A stretch of 64,000 nucleotides of DNA from Vibrio zhugei (GTDB taxonomy: Bacteria > Pseudomonadota > Gammaproteobacteria > Enterobacterales > Vibrionaceae): the NCBI RefSeq assembly GCF_003716875.1, contig NZ_CP033078.1, positions 1,054,001 to 1,118,000 on the forward strand, given 5' to 3'. A program made the position numbers and the translations under genes. Position 1 is the stretch's first letter. Every line of letters begins with the position of its first letter. Below, piece after piece: positions 8,695-17,639 of this stretch. The notes under the pieces are model-generated. The model was not told the origin of the DNA and made no database searches. It saw nothing but the letters and a program-made list of their open reading frames with translations.

Positions 8695-10560
8695 TTAGCG
8701 TTTGGAACCGCGTAGCTGGCGTACCTGCTCACGCAGTATGGTATTGTTCGCTTGGCCCGCCGCAATGGGCGTACCGACTACCACGTCGACTTTGGACCAC
8801 CATCGTTTAGGAATGCCTTTGCAGGCGCGCCCTAGGTGACGACTAAAGTATGTCCCCCATAACCCACGGATGGCGACAGGAATGACCGGTGCGGTGCTGC
8901 GCTGCAAGATAATGTCGGTGCCTCGCATGAAAGAATGGATTTCTCCGTCACTGGTTAAGCGTCCTTCCGGAAAAATACACACCAATTCTCCTTCGTCCAA
9001 TGCCTGTTCTACGGCTTGAAAAGCTTGGCGAATCGATTGACTACGCGTGGCATTGATAGGGATAACACCGGCTCGACGTAGGAAGTGCCGAATGATCGGG
9101 AAGTTGGCATAGTCTTCCTCCATGACAAAGCGAATCAGTCGCGGAGAGGCGGCGCTTAACAGTAAAGCATCCATATAGCTGACGTGATTGCACACAATTA
9201 AGGCCCCGCCGCTTTCAGGAATATTGGCGACATTGTGAGTGCGTACGCGATAGAGCAGACGGCATAGGAGCCATATGGCGAGGCGCACTACATGGACGGG
9301 ATATTGATACAATAACCACAAGGTAATGAGAGCGTTGATGATGGCCAATATTGCAAAAAGCTGCGGAATGCTTAATCCGATGACACTGAGTGTCACAATG
9401 CCAAGTATCGCGCTCCCGACCATGAATAGTGCGTTGTAAATATTCAAAGCGGCAATGACTTGTGCGCGTTCATTGACACGTGAACGTTGTTGTAACAGCG
9501 CGTACAGCGGCACAATGAAGAGACCTCCGCTGATGCCCAGTAAAAATAGATAGGCAAAGGTCGGCCACAACGGGCGATAGATGACAAAATCGCTGAACTC
9601 ATATAATACGGGTAACTGTGACGGAATTTGGGTCGCAAATAAATACCCCCACAGCGAAATCAAGGCCGCTGAAATCGGCACCGAACCGAGTTCGACTCGA
9701 TGGTGGGATAACTTATCATACGCTAACGAGCCAAGGGCAATCCCCACGGAGAATAACGCGAGTAAAAACGACACCGCGGTTTCGTTCCCGAGTAAGTATT
9801 GACGAGTAAAATTAGGAAACTGTGTAAGATACGCCGCGCCTAAAAACCAAAACCAACTGATTGTGAGGATAGTGCGTTTTATTAAGGGATCGCGTTTGAC
9901 CACTTGCAGCGTTTGTTTGGTGTGAGTGATCGGTTGCCATTGAAACACATAGTGAGAATGGTTCGCTGGAGCGTCTGGAATCCAACGGCTCGATAAATAT
10001 CCCAAAAGCGCGATGAACACGACGCAGCCTGCCGCTATCCATTCCGCTGAAGGCAAGGGCGCAATCATGCCCGCACCGATAGTGCCAAGGAAAATAGCAA
10101 GAAAAGTGCCCGTTTCGACTAAAGCATTACCCGGCACGATTTCCGGTTTGGTTAAGTGTTGAGGTAATAATGCATACTTGACCGGTCCGAAAAATGCCGA
10201 CTGGGTCCCCATCAAAAATAGCACGCCGAGCAGTGTTCCAAAGCTGTGCGTGATAAAAGCCACCGCACCTAATGCCATGATGAGAATTTCACTGAGTTTC
10301 ACCCAGCGAATAAATTGCGATTTTTCATAATGATCCGCGAGGATGCCCGCCGAGGCTGAAAAGAGAAAGTAGGGCAAAATAAATAAGCCCGCAGCGATAT
10401 TAATAAATAGATTGCTGGATATCGGTAGCATATCTTGGCTGGTGAAAGCGACAAGCAGTAAAAGAACGTTCTTAAACACATTGTCGTTGAAGGCGCCGCA
10501 AAACTGAGTGATGAAGTAAGGAAGAAAACGTCGGTTTACGAGTAACGATGAGCTGGGCAT
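8695..10560 (-). CDS. MFS transporter fused to PlsC-type acyltransferase
   Basis: A 621-residue fusion. Residues 1 to about 410 form a twelve-segment MFS transporter beginning FITQFCGAFNDNVFKN, like the lysophospholipid flippase LplT. After a short linker the C-terminal third is a 1-acylglycerol-3-phosphate acyltransferase domain: NHVSYMD (the H-x4-D catalytic motif), AGVIPINATRS, and FPEGRLTSDGEI. The E. coli counterpart is the LplT/Aas pair on separate proteins, so the likely role is flipping lysophospholipid inward and re-acylating it; this is inference. The AMP-ligase part of Aas is absent. It starts 4 bases after the TetR gene, so both form one operon, presumably autoregulated by the TetR protein. 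Confidence 0.88.
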   Translation of the reverse strand: MPSSSLLVNRRFLPYFITQFCGAFNDNVFKNVLLLLVAFTSQDMLPISSNLFINIAAGLFILPYFLFSASAGILADHYEKSQFIRWVKLSEILIMALGAVAFITHSFGTLLGVLFLMGTQSAFFGPVKYALLPQHLTKPEIVPGNALVETGTFLAIFLGTIGAGMIAPLPSAEWIAAGCVVFIALLGYLSSRWIPDAPANHSHYVFQWQPITHTKQTLQVVKRDPLIKRTILTISWFWFLGAAYLTQFPNFTRQYLLGNETAVSFLLALFSVGIALGSLAYDKLSHHRVELGSVPISAALISLWGYLFATQIPSQLPVLYEFSDFVIYRPLWPTFAYLFLLGISGGLFIVPLYALLQQRSRVNERAQVIAALNIYNALFMVGSAILGIVTLSVIGLSIPQLFAILAIINALITLWLLYQYPVHVVRLAIWLLCRLLYRVRTHNVANIPESGGALIVCNHVSYMDALLLSAASPRLIRFVMEEDYANFPIIRHFLRRAGVIPINATRSQSIRQAFQAVEQALDEGELVCIFPEGRLTSDGEIHSFMRGTDIILQRSTAPVIPVAIRGLWGTYFSRHLGRACKGIPKRWWSKVDVVVGTPIAAGQANNTILREQVRQLRGSKR

Positions 10561-10564
10561 AAGA

Positions 10565-11155
10565 CTACCAGTTCATCAGATATTGGGAGAGCAAATTCTG
10601 AATGAGCTCCTTGCCATCAATCGGGGCGGAAGCAAAAAACTTATCATCGACGCTCAGTAAGGTAATGCCATGTACACCAGACCACAATACCCGACTGGCT
10701 TGCAGCACTTCGTCTGACGTTCTTTGCGGTGCAAGAACGTTCAGTAGCGCTTCAAGCATGCCCGTCATGTTATCGATGCGCTCTTTTTGCCACTCTGGCA
10801 AGGTCTCGCCATTCATATTATGTTCAAAAATCAATTGCCAGCGATAGGGATTTTCGAGTGCAAAATCATGATAGCAGTAGGCCAGTAAGTACAGCGCTTC
10901 TTGCGGATCATCGCAATGATCCACGGCTTCATGAGCGCGCTCGGCAAGTTCATCCAAAGTATTGGCGACCACGTGCAACAAAAGAAGGTTATAGTTACCA
11001 AACACATTGACTAATGTGCTAGGAACATAACCTATCATTCCGGCTATTTTTCGTAAGCTGAGTTCGTGATATGAGTGCTCCTCAAGGAAGTTTTTCACAG
11101 ACTCAAGCGTAATTTGAACCAATTCTTCTCTCGAGTGGTCGTTTCTTCTTGCCAT
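10565..11155 (-). CDS. TetR-family transcriptional regulator
   Basis: 196 residues. The N-terminal helix-turn-helix is seen in LSLRKIAGMIGYVPSTLVNVFGNYNLLLLHVV (residues about 33-65, split here only in description), the usual TetR pattern of A-x-x-x-G followed by Y/F-x-x-F. The C-terminal ligand domain with HDFALENPYRWQLIFEH resembles the WHG-type C-terminal domain of TetR regulators. It is transcribed with the transporter-acyltransferase gene 4 bases downstream, and probably controls it. The ligand is unknown; a fatty acid or lipid is plausible from the context only. Confidence 0.9.
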   Translation of the reverse strand: MARRNDHSREELVQITLESVKNFLEEHSYHELSLRKIAGMIGYVPSTLVNVFGNYNLLLLHVVANTLDELAERAHEAVDHCDDPQEALYLLAYCYHDFALENPYRWQLIFEHNMNGETLPEWQKERIDNMTGMLEALLNVLAPQRTSDEVLQASRVLWSGVHGITLLSVDDKFFASAPIDGKELIQNLLSQYLMNW

Positions 11156-11352
11156 AGCGTTCTAAAAATTATGTACATTGTTCATTATCATAATGACCGA
11201 CAGCGATAGCGTCAACTGACTTCTCTGATTGCAATATCCTGATACAGATGTATCTGGTGAAAAGGTTTGATTCTGGCAATGAAGCGGCTATTATCCGGAG
11301 AGTCATACTTTACTTGCTATTGTTAGGCAGGTAGATAAACCAAAGGATTACT

Positions 11353-12216
11353 ATGAAGCGTCTATTTTCATTTGTCGCATTACTTATGGTCTCAGTGATG
11401 GTGGTACCACACGCGGATGCTCGTAAGTTTGGTGGCGGCAAGTCGTTCGGTAAGAGTTTTAAAACCGCTCCATCGCATAAATACAACAGCAACACGAGCA
11501 CCTTAAATAAAAAAGGGACCACGAATACTAATTCTAATCGTCGTGGCCTTATGGGGGGCTTATTAGGAGGCTTATTAGCGGGAGGATTGTTTGCGGCGCT
11601 CCTCGGTGGCGGCGGATTCCACGGTATCCAGTTTATGGATATTTTGATCCTGGGCGCCATCGCGTTTGTGATTTTCCGTCTAATGCGAGGGTCGCTTGCG
11701 GCAAAGCAAGCCAGTATGAATCAGCATAGGCACGCCTACGAGGGCAATTTCCGCGATTCGTCTGCGGACAATACGCACCACTTTGAACAACCTCAACACA
11801 CTGGTGGTTTTGGCACAAGTGCACAAAGTGAGGTGCCGCACAATTATCCACCAGGCTTTGATCAAGCGGCTTTTGTTAACGGGGCTCGTGAACATTATCG
11901 AATTATCCAAGGAGCATGGAACTACAATCAATTAGATAAAATTCGTGAATATGTGTCGCAAAGTCTGTTTGACGATTTGAAAGCAGAGCGGGCGAAGCTG
12001 GACGGAGAGCAACATACAGATGTGATGTATGTGGATGCGGAAATTGTGCGTTGCGACTACGATGCGACGACCGCTCAGTTGAGTTTGCAATTCTCTGGCC
12101 GTTACCGAGATACGGTTGAGGGGATTGAAGAAAACATCGAAGACATCTGGCATTTGGAACGCGATCTGACGGTGTCCGATGCGCCATGGCTGATTGTTGG
12201 TATTCAAAACGCCTGA
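11353..12216 (+). CDS. Tim44-like domain protein
   Basis: 287 residues. Signal-like N-terminus (MKRLFSFVALLMVSVMVVPHADA), then a low-complexity Gly/Ser/Lys/Asn region to about residue 60, a glycine-rich hydrophobic stretch (GGLLGGLLAGGLFAALLGGGG), a second transmembrane segment (FMDILILGAIAFVIFRLM) and a C-terminal Tim44-type domain of about 130 residues ending in IWHLERDLT...APWLIVGIQ. The bacterial proteins of this kind are membrane-attached and of unknown function; the fold is shared with mitochondrial Tim44. The ribosome binding site AAAGGA precedes the ATG. It is followed by a strong terminator. Confidence 0.88.
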   Translation: MKRLFSFVALLMVSVMVVPHADARKFGGGKSFGKSFKTAPSHKYNSNTSTLNKKGTTNTNSNRRGLMGGLLGGLLAGGLFAALLGGGGFHGIQFMDILILGAIAFVIFRLMRGSLAAKQASMNQHRHAYEGNFRDSSADNTHHFEQPQHTGGFGTSAQSEVPHNYPPGFDQAAFVNGAREHYRIIQGAWNYNQLDKIREYVSQSLFDDLKAERAKLDGEQHTDVMYVDAEIVRCDYDATTAQLSLQFSGRYRDTVEGIEENIEDIWHLERDLTVSDAPWLIVGIQNA

Positions 12217-12226
12217 TTGACTCAAT

Positions 12227-12262
12227 AAAAAAAACACCGTGCTGAGCATGGTGTTTTTTTTT
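12227..12262 (+). terminator. Terminator after the Tim44-domain gene
   Basis: AACACCGTGC pairs with GCATGGTGTT around a TGA loop, flanked by A-run and T-run, so it can act in both directions. It lies 10 bases after the stop codon. Confidence 0.92.
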
Positions 12263-12355
12263 GATAACGTCCAGACGATAAAAACGCCAGCTTCCTGCCG
12301 TAATGCCGATCAGTTAAGACTAAAATGATCGGTTGAAGGATCCATCTAACGTGTC

Positions 12356-12390
12356 AAAATCCGAGTGTATTCATGCACTCGGATTTTTTT
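12356..12390 (+). terminator. Terminator-like hairpin at the left end of the IS4-family element
   Basis: AAAATCCGAGTG pairs with CACTCGGATTTT and is followed by a T-run. The loop contains the transposase ATG at 12373. It would stop transcription entering from outside, or hide the start codon in such transcripts, a protection known for other insertion sequences. Confidence 0.75.
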
Positions 12391-13704
12391 ATGTTTTTAA
12401 GACAAGCACTTAACCAAGTACACAAATTTTCTGCTGAACAACTTTCGGGGTTATCTGACCTACTTTCCCCTGAACTCATTTCGCAATGTTTAGAAGATAC
12501 CGGAATTACCACAGTTCGTAGACGAAGATTGCCTATGGAGATGATGGTATGGAGTGTCGTTGGGATGTCTTTATATCGTCACTTGTCTATGGAGAAAGTT
12601 GTGTCGAAACTGGATATCCTCCTTCCAGGTAAGAAGCCATTTGTTGCTCCAAGTGCCGTCATCCAAGCCAGACAACGGTTGGGCTCCGATGTCATGAAAT
12701 CCGTTTTTACTCAAACACAGAAGGTTTGGCATGATAAAACGCCTCATCCAGACTGGCATGGACTCACGCTTCATGCTGTCGACGGCGTCGTCTGGCGAAC
12801 GCCAGATACGAAAGAAAACGGTGAGACATTCAGTCGGACTCGGAATCAAAAGTGCTCGTCCGAATATCCTCAAGTGCGCATGGTCTGCCACATGGAACTG
12901 ACTAGTCATCTTCTAAATAGCGCTTCGTTCGATTCCACATCAACAAGTGAAGTGGACCTAACAACGGAGCTCATAGAGCAATCACCAGATAATAGCCTGA
13001 CTATCTTCGATAGAGGTTTTTATGCGCTAGGGCTTTTACACCGTTGGCAGACAACAGGGACAGAAAGACATTGGCTAATTCCCATGCGTAAAGGGGCGCA
13101 ATACACGACACTTCGCCAATTAGGACGTGGTCAAGAGCTGGTTGAGTTAACGCTATCCCCACAAGCGAAGAAGAAGTGGCACGATGCACCAGAAACACTC
13201 GAGGCTCGATTAATCACCAAGACGATAAAGGGGAAGGAAGTTCGGTTATTAACCTCAATGACAGATCCCTTGCGTTACCCAGGGCAAGACATAGCCGAGC
13301 TATATAGCCATCGGTGGGAAATCGAACTTGGTTATCGAGAAATGAAGCAATATATGCTGCAAAACACCCTAACCCTAAGAAGTAAAAAGCCTGAGCTAGT
13401 AGAACAAGAATTATGGGGCATGCTGCTGGCTTACAACTTACTTAGGTTCTTGATGTGCCAAATGGCTTACGATCAAAACAAGGTCATGCCTTACCAGATA
13501 GGGTTCAAACAAGCTTCGTTGTTCTTAATAGGGCAATTACAGCAACTGCCGTCAGTGGCACCGGGAAGGGTCCCGGAGGTGATGAATTACATCTTAGATA
13601 TGGCTGAGAGTTTTACGCTGCCAGAAAGGAGAGAACGAAGCTATCCAAGAGCAGTAAAAAGAAGGCCCAGTCGCTATGCGACCAGGCCTTCTAAAAGATG
13701 TTAA
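12373..13704 (+). CDS. IS4-family transposase
   Basis: 443 residues, DDE transposase that cuts and inserts the element. N-terminal helix-rich domain of about 100 residues, then the catalytic domain: first Asp in HAVDGVVWRTPD, second Asp in TIFDRGFYALGLL, and the Glu in the IS4 signature YSHRWEIELGYREMKQY (Y-R-E-K spacing). The ATG at 12373 lies in the hairpin loop at the left end; an ATG at 12391 gives a protein six residues shorter and has no better ribosome binding site. The frame is intact. Confidence 0.93.
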   Translation: MHSDFFMFLRQALNQVHKFSAEQLSGLSDLLSPELISQCLEDTGITTVRRRRLPMEMMVWSVVGMSLYRHLSMEKVVSKLDILLPGKKPFVAPSAVIQARQRLGSDVMKSVFTQTQKVWHDKTPHPDWHGLTLHAVDGVVWRTPDTKENGETFSRTRNQKCSSEYPQVRMVCHMELTSHLLNSASFDSTSTSEVDLTTELIEQSPDNSLTIFDRGFYALGLLHRWQTTGTERHWLIPMRKGAQYTTLRQLGRGQELVELTLSPQAKKKWHDAPETLEARLITKTIKGKEVRLLTSMTDPLRYPGQDIAELYSHRWEIELGYREMKQYMLQNTLTLRSKKPELVEQELWGMLLAYNLLRFLMCQMAYDQNKVMPYQIGFKQASLFLIGQLQQLPSVAPGRVPEVMNYILDMAESFTLPERRERSYPRAVKRRPSRYATRPSKRC

Positions 13705-13802
13705 ATGCCTCTTAACTTACAAGCATTAAGCTTCCTGCCGGCGTTTTTATCACTCATAATGCAGTGGACACTTACTTATGAGAAACCTTTATCGAAAATG
13801 AG

Positions 13803-14330
13803 TTACTTTTTCTCTAACTCATACTGGTCAGCCATTTCACCTTGTACGCGGTTGCCAACTGCATCCAATTTGAAAATGGCACCTTTTTCTATACCGAATT
13901 CCATTGGCTTACCTTTGCCGCTGTCGAGGCTCAATTTCGATGAATCGTCATTCCAAGTAAAGTTACCTTTCGTAGTGACTTCTTTGCCATCAACAGTTTG
14001 CTTCATGACAAATGACTGATCTTTGTTTAGGGTGATATCAGTGTTGACTTGATTGCCGTCGGCACCGGGTAACGCACCTTGATATGTACCTTGCCAATCT
14101 AATTGATCACCATTTTTTGGTAGTGGAGCAGATTCTGATGGAGCAGAACCGGTTGGTTCGCTGATGTCTGATGACATGTCGCCATTAGCCGCAGGTTCTG
14201 CATTTTGTTGAATTGAGCTTACTGCTTGCTGCTGATCGTTATTGGCTTGTTTTGCTTGATCAGTGTTACCGTCACAACCCGCTAAGACAACAGTGAGGAC
14301 ACTTAATGCAATAATGGACTTTTTCATCAT
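13803..14330 (-). CDS. NlpE-like lipoprotein
   Basis: About 175 residues. The N-terminus is a lipoprotein signal (KKSIIALSVLTVVLAGC, lipobox LAGC), so the protein is probably attached to the outer membrane. A Gln/Asn/Ser/Pro-rich linker of about 55 residues follows, then one NlpE N-terminal-type domain beginning WQGTYQGALPGADG. E. coli NlpE senses surface contact and copper and activates Cpx; here the second (OB) domain and a CxxC motif are missing, so that role is not established. The ATG at 14330 is chosen because the ATG at 14336 overlaps the ribosome binding site AAAGGA. Its native terminator has been split by the IS4-family element. Confidence 0.82.
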   Translation of the reverse strand: MMKKSIIALSVLTVVLAGCDGNTDQAKQANNDQQQAVSSIQQNAEPAANGDMSSDISEPTGSAPSESAPLPKNGDQLDWQGTYQGALPGADGNQVNTDITLNKDQSFVMKQTVDGKEVTTKGNFTWNDDSSKLSLDSGKGKPMEFGIEKGAIFKLDAVGNRVQGEMADQYELEKK

Positions 14331-14593
14331 ATTCATCCTTTGTTTTATAGATAAACGGACTTCGTTATTGAGTGAGGTTATTATTGAGCAAGGACTGACA
14401 ATGCGAGTCAGCGCATCGTTATCTTTTGCACGCAGCTTGTAATAGATGTGTTAATAAGTGGTTAGTTCGTCAGGGAATATTCAATAATGTCAGGAAAGAC
14501 ACAGCGTTATAGAAATAAAACAAGACTCACCAAGTTGTTCATTATTTGCTAAGGTTGTTCTCACCATAGGATATCGCTGTATAGAGAACGCTG

Positions 14594-15055
14594 ATGGAAT
14601 TAGATCATATCGACCGAATCTTGCTGGAAAAACTGCAGGAAGACAGCAATGTTTCATTAACCACCTTAGCTGACATGGTTAACCTGACTACCACACCCTG
14701 TTGGAAGCGATTAAAGAAGCTGGAACAATCAGGTGTGATCGCGCATCGTGTTGCCTTATTGGATGCTGATAAATTAGGTTTGTCTTTTGTGGCTTTTGTC
14801 ATGGTACAAACCAACGACCACTCCCATGAGTGGTATGAGCAATTTGTTCAATCAGTGCAAGAGTTTCCAGAAGTGATGGAGTTTTATCGTATGGCTGGTG
14901 AGTACGACTATATGATGAAAGTGGTTGCGCGCGACATGCGTCATTTTGATGAGTTTTATAAAAAGCTCGTCAATCGTGTGGCGGGCATCAATAATGTGAC
15001 GTCAACGTTTGCGATGGAATCATTGAAGTACACCACCAAGTTGCCTTTGATTTAG
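14594..15055 (+). CDS. Lrp/AsnC-family regulator
   Basis: 153 residues, the normal size. The winged HTH is in residues 1-60 ([18 protein letters not shown], then [19 protein letters not shown]) and the C-terminal RAM ligand domain follows, with [19 protein letters not shown]. It resembles the Lrp-like branch that binds aromatic or branched amino acids, but the ligand cannot be read from the sequence. It is divergent from the NlpE-like gene, with 257 bases between. No obvious co-transcribed target is adjacent. Confidence 0.9.
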   Translation: MELDHIDRILLEKLQEDSNVSLTTLADMVNLTTTPCWKRLKKLEQSGVIAHRVALLDADKLGLSFVAFVMVQTNDHSHEWYEQFVQSVQEFPEVMEFYRMAGEYDYMMKVVARDMRHFDEFYKKLVNRVAGINNVTSTFAMESLKYTTKLPLI

Positions 15056-15090
15056 TGGGTTGGGGTTCGTCTCCGATAAGGAATATTGGC

Positions 15091-15147
15091 TGGCGCTTTC
15101 CTTTTCCACAAGCATATCCTAGAGAGGGAAGGCGCCAATCTGTTTTT
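15091..15147 (+). terminator. Possible terminator after the Lrp-family gene
   Basis: TGGCGCTTTCC pairs with GGAAGGCGCCA (one G-T pair) over a long 25-base loop, and five T follow at 15143-15147. The T-run touches the stop codon of convergent tesB. Confidence 0.5.
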
Positions 15148-16006
15148 ACTGTTTATAACGAATCACGCCTTCCTGCACAGCTGTTGCGACTAAGCGACCA
15201 TCTCGCGAATAGATTTTTCCTTGTACCAAGCCACGCCCACTTGACGCGATGGGACTCTCGATGGCAAACAGTAACCATTCGTCCATTTTCACGGGACGGT
15301 GATACCAAATCGAGTGATCGATGGTGGCGACTTGCAGTTTTGGCGTTAACAGTGAAACACCATGCGGATGTAAGGCGGTGACCAAAAATCCCCAATCCGA
15401 GGCGTAACCTAACAAGTATTGGTGCAGCAACTGATTGTCAGGTAGCTCCCCATTGGCGCGTATCCATAAATACTGAATTGGATCCGTTTTTTCCGGTTGC
15501 AGTGGATTGACGACATTCACAGGGCGCACTTCGATCGGTCGGTCACCACAAAAGGTCGTTTTTAAAGGTTCTGGAAGTAGGTGAGCGACCTGCGCCGCGA
15601 TCTGGCGTTCTGAGACAAACTCGTCTGGCCCTGGGATTGCTGGCATGGTGCATTGATGTTCAAACCCGTCAGCGGCTTCTTGATAAGACGCCGTAAGGTA
15701 GAAGATGGGACGACCGCCTTGCATCGCTTTGACGCGGCGCGTACTAAAACTGCGGCCATCTCGGAGAACTTCAACATCGTAATAGATCGGCTGCTCTGGA
15801 TCACCTGGGTATAAGAAGTAGCTGTGGAATGAATGGACATTACGATCCGCTTCTACCGTATAGCGCGCGGCGGATAACGCTTGTCCTATTACTTGCCCAC
15901 CATACACTTGTGGCAGCCCTAAATTTTGGCTATGCCCTAAATACAGCCCATCGTCCTGAGGCTCCAACTGAAGTAAGTTGAGTAATTCCGTCAATGCTTG
16001 GCTCAT
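15146..16006 (-). CDS. tesB: Acyl-CoA thioesterase II TesB
   Basis: Hydrolyses medium- and long-chain acyl-CoA to free acid and CoA in the cytoplasm. 286 residues, exactly the E. coli size, with two hot-dog domains. Family stretches include [42 protein letters not shown] and, near the end, [16 protein letters not shown] and the active-site Asp/Thr/Gln region ATIDHS and [17 protein letters not shown] lies upstream of the ATG. It is close to the alkyltransferase-like gene and 4.5S RNA, the same neighbourhood as tesB-ybaY-ffs-ybaZ in E. coli. Confidence 0.95.
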   Translation of the reverse strand: MSQALTELLNLLQLEPQDDGLYLGHSQNLGLPQVYGGQVIGQALSAARYTVEADRNVHSFHSYFLYPGDPEQPIYYDVEVLRDGRSFSTRRVKAMQGGRPIFYLTASYQEAADGFEHQCTMPAIPGPDEFVSERQIAAQVAHLLPEPLKTTFCGDRPIEVRPVNVVNPLQPEKTDPIQYLWIRANGELPDNQLLHQYLLGYASDWGFLVTALHPHGVSLLTPKLQVATIDHSIWYHRPVKMDEWLLFAIESPIASSGRGLVQGKIYSRDGRLVATAVQEGVIRYKQ

Positions 16007-16123
16007 GAATATTGGTTCCTTGTTACCTTTAATACTTCAACATTACGTCACATTGCGCCAAAGACGCAAGAGGTAGGGATTTTAAACGAATGATAAAGAG
16101 CCAAAGCGACCAGTCTGTGTGCG

Positions 16124-16486
16124 TTAGTCAATGATATCGCTGTTGTTTGGGAACGAGTATGACTCTGCGCTTAGGGTAGGGTCCCAACGATATCTCGCCA
16201 GAGAGACGCGACCCGCTTCTGTCACCTCAATGCCTTCTGCGAGTAATTGCTCGCGTTGCCGAACCAAATCAGCGCCTTTAAGCGATATCTGCCCTTGACT
16301 ATTTATCACGCGATGCCAAGGCAATTGAGACCCTTGTGGTAATTTTTTTAGTGCGGTTCCGACATGGCGAGCGTAGCCCGGATAGCCTGCCATACGGGCG
16401 ATGTCGCCATAAGTTGCAATACTACTTTGGGGGATTCTTGCGATGACGAGGAAGATCTGTGCCCGAAACTGATCCATACTATTCAT
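16124..16486 (-). CDS. atl: Alkyltransferase-like protein (Atl/YbaZ, MGMT family)
   Basis: 120 residues with the DNA-binding domain of O6-alkylguanine-DNA alkyltransferases: IPQSSIATYGDIARMAGYPG, ARHVGTALK, and PWHRVINSQGQIS. The family's methyl-accepting Cys (PCHR) is replaced by Trp (PWHR), the hallmark of ATL proteins, which bind and flip O6-alkylguanine but do not repair it; they flag the lesion for nucleotide excision repair. The ATG at 16486 has GGA 9 bases upstream. It belongs to the conserved tesB/ffs neighbourhood. Confidence 0.92.
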   Translation of the reverse strand: MNSMDQFRAQIFLVIARIPQSSIATYGDIARMAGYPGYARHVGTALKKLPQGSQLPWHRVINSQGQISLKGADLVRQREQLLAEGIEVTEAGRVSLARYRWDPTLSAESYSFPNNSDIID

Positions 16487-16539
16487 AGAGTCATGTCCTT
16501 AAATGTCATTGCCACGGAACGGTTGAGAGGATTTTAGTC

Positions 16540-17295
16540 ATGATATTTTCGATATTACAATTTTTAATGACCATCATTTTAGCCATTGTGTGTGCAAGAA
16601 CAATGGGGCTCAGTCAGCAAGAGATCCCACTGATTGCGATGATCATTCCTGCTTTGTGGATCCTACCTCGTAGAGGAGCCTCTGGCATGATACTGCTGTT
16701 ATCAATGGCCGCCTATGGTGCGACATTGTCTGAGCAGCCCGCCTATATTTCAATCAGTGTTTGGATTTTATTTCCCATGTTAATGGTGGCCTTTTCCTCG
16801 CGCAGTAATTTAGCGGTAATCACCTGTTGTGGCTTAATCGTATTAGCGCTGGAAGCGGGGGTGATGGTGACGCAATCGGCAGGTAAGCTCGGTGGCACAC
16901 CTTGGTTAACTTTCATCCAAGTTATCGCTGTGATATTGATGTGGTGGGCGGCAAAAAGCTGGAAGCCTCAAAAAAATCATCACTGGTGGACATTGCTATG
17001 GGTTGTTCCAATGTATTTATCCGGCCTAGAGTATGCCGCGTTGTTATCGCTTACCTTTGTGGGCATTATGGCATCGTTAGAAACGATGCACGTCGCGATG
17101 GATGAAGAGGAATTTTGCTGGCATTCCTTACTGTGCTGGACGTTGCCTTCCGTTGGTTTTATTGCCTTTGTTCTTTCGCCGGATCTGGAAATGCCAAACG
17201 CCGTGTTTGTGGTCTGGATCTGCTTACTGGTTACCGCATGGATGACCGACTATATTTTGCGAAGCAATGAAGATGAGCAGCAATGGGATCCGTAA
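16540..17295 (+). CDS. Inner-membrane protein of unknown function
   Basis: 251 residues, with about seven to eight hydrophobic segments and very short loops, rich in Trp and Met. The C-terminus is cytoplasm-like and acidic (NEDEQQWDP). I do not recognise a family or a catalytic motif. GAGGA lies 8 bases before the ATG. It is divergent from the alkyltransferase-like gene and sits 105 bases before the split sensor gene. It looks like a real gene from codon use and length. Confidence 0.75.
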   Translation: MIFSILQFLMTIILAIVCARTMGLSQQEIPLIAMIIPALWILPRRGASGMILLLSMAAYGATLSEQPAYISISVWILFPMLMVAFSSRSNLAVITCCGLIVLALEAGVMVTQSAGKLGGTPWLTFIQVIAVILMWWAAKSWKPQKNHHWWTLLWVVPMYLSGLEYAALLSLTFVGIMASLETMHVAMDEEEFCWHSLLCWTLPSVGFIAFVLSPDLEMPNAVFVVWICLLVTAWMTDYILRSNEDEQQWDP

Positions 17296-17400
17296 GACCG
17301 AAACGTGATACCCGACTATAAATGATATAAAATTTAGGAATATGTAATAATTTCGGATACAATGGGCGGCACAAAAACATAAATATATTTAACAACGTCA

Positions 17401-17639
17401 ATGTATAATAAACTAATCCTTTGGGATTGGTTGATCGTGCTTTTGTTTACATCCCAAGTACACGCCCAAACCTACTCTGTTGCAACAGAAGAAGATGATT
17501 TTATCGCAAGAGTATTATTTGATGCTTTTGCTCATGAATATCATTTTGATGTTCGATTTAATCGGTTACCCAGTCATAAAGCGATACTACAGTCGGTAAA
17601 AACAGGCGAAAGTGATTTTGCCGTCAATATTACTTATAG
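17401..17639 (+). pseudogene. 5' part of a split periplasmic-binding/GGDEF-like sensor gene
   Basis: Encodes a signal peptide (LIVLLFTSQVHAQ) and the first 79 residues of a periplasmic solute-binding (SBP_bac_3) domain, ending NITYS. The IS1634-family element enters here after the target sequence TTATAG (17634-17639), and the frame runs 13 codons into the element before stopping. Joined to 19411-21115 without the element, the frame continues exactly, giving a 647-residue protein. Confidence 0.88.

Larger units (their letters stand above)
12301..13728 (+). mobile_element. IS4-family insertion sequence, complete
   Basis: 1428 bp. The ends are 19-bp imperfect inverted repeats, TAATGCCGATCAGTTAAGA on the left and TAATGCTTGTAAGTTAAGA on the right (complement), 15 of 19 matching. 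It is flanked by a perfect 12-bp direct repeat AGCTTCCTGCCG at 12289-12300 and 13729-13740, a size in the range known for IS4-type elements. One intact transposase gene fills it. The perfect target duplication and intact ends suggest a recent insertion. Confidence 0.93.
12277..13751. other. Ancestral terminator split by the IS4-family element
   Basis: GATAAAAACGCC at 12277-12288 and its exact complement GGCGTTTTTATC at 13740-13751 flank the insertion. Removing the element and one copy of its 12-bp target duplication brings the two arms together around the loop AGCTTCCTGCC, giving a 12-bp hairpin with A/T-rich base, a classical bidirectional terminator between the Tim44-domain gene and the convergent NlpE-like gene. 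Confidence 0.85.
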
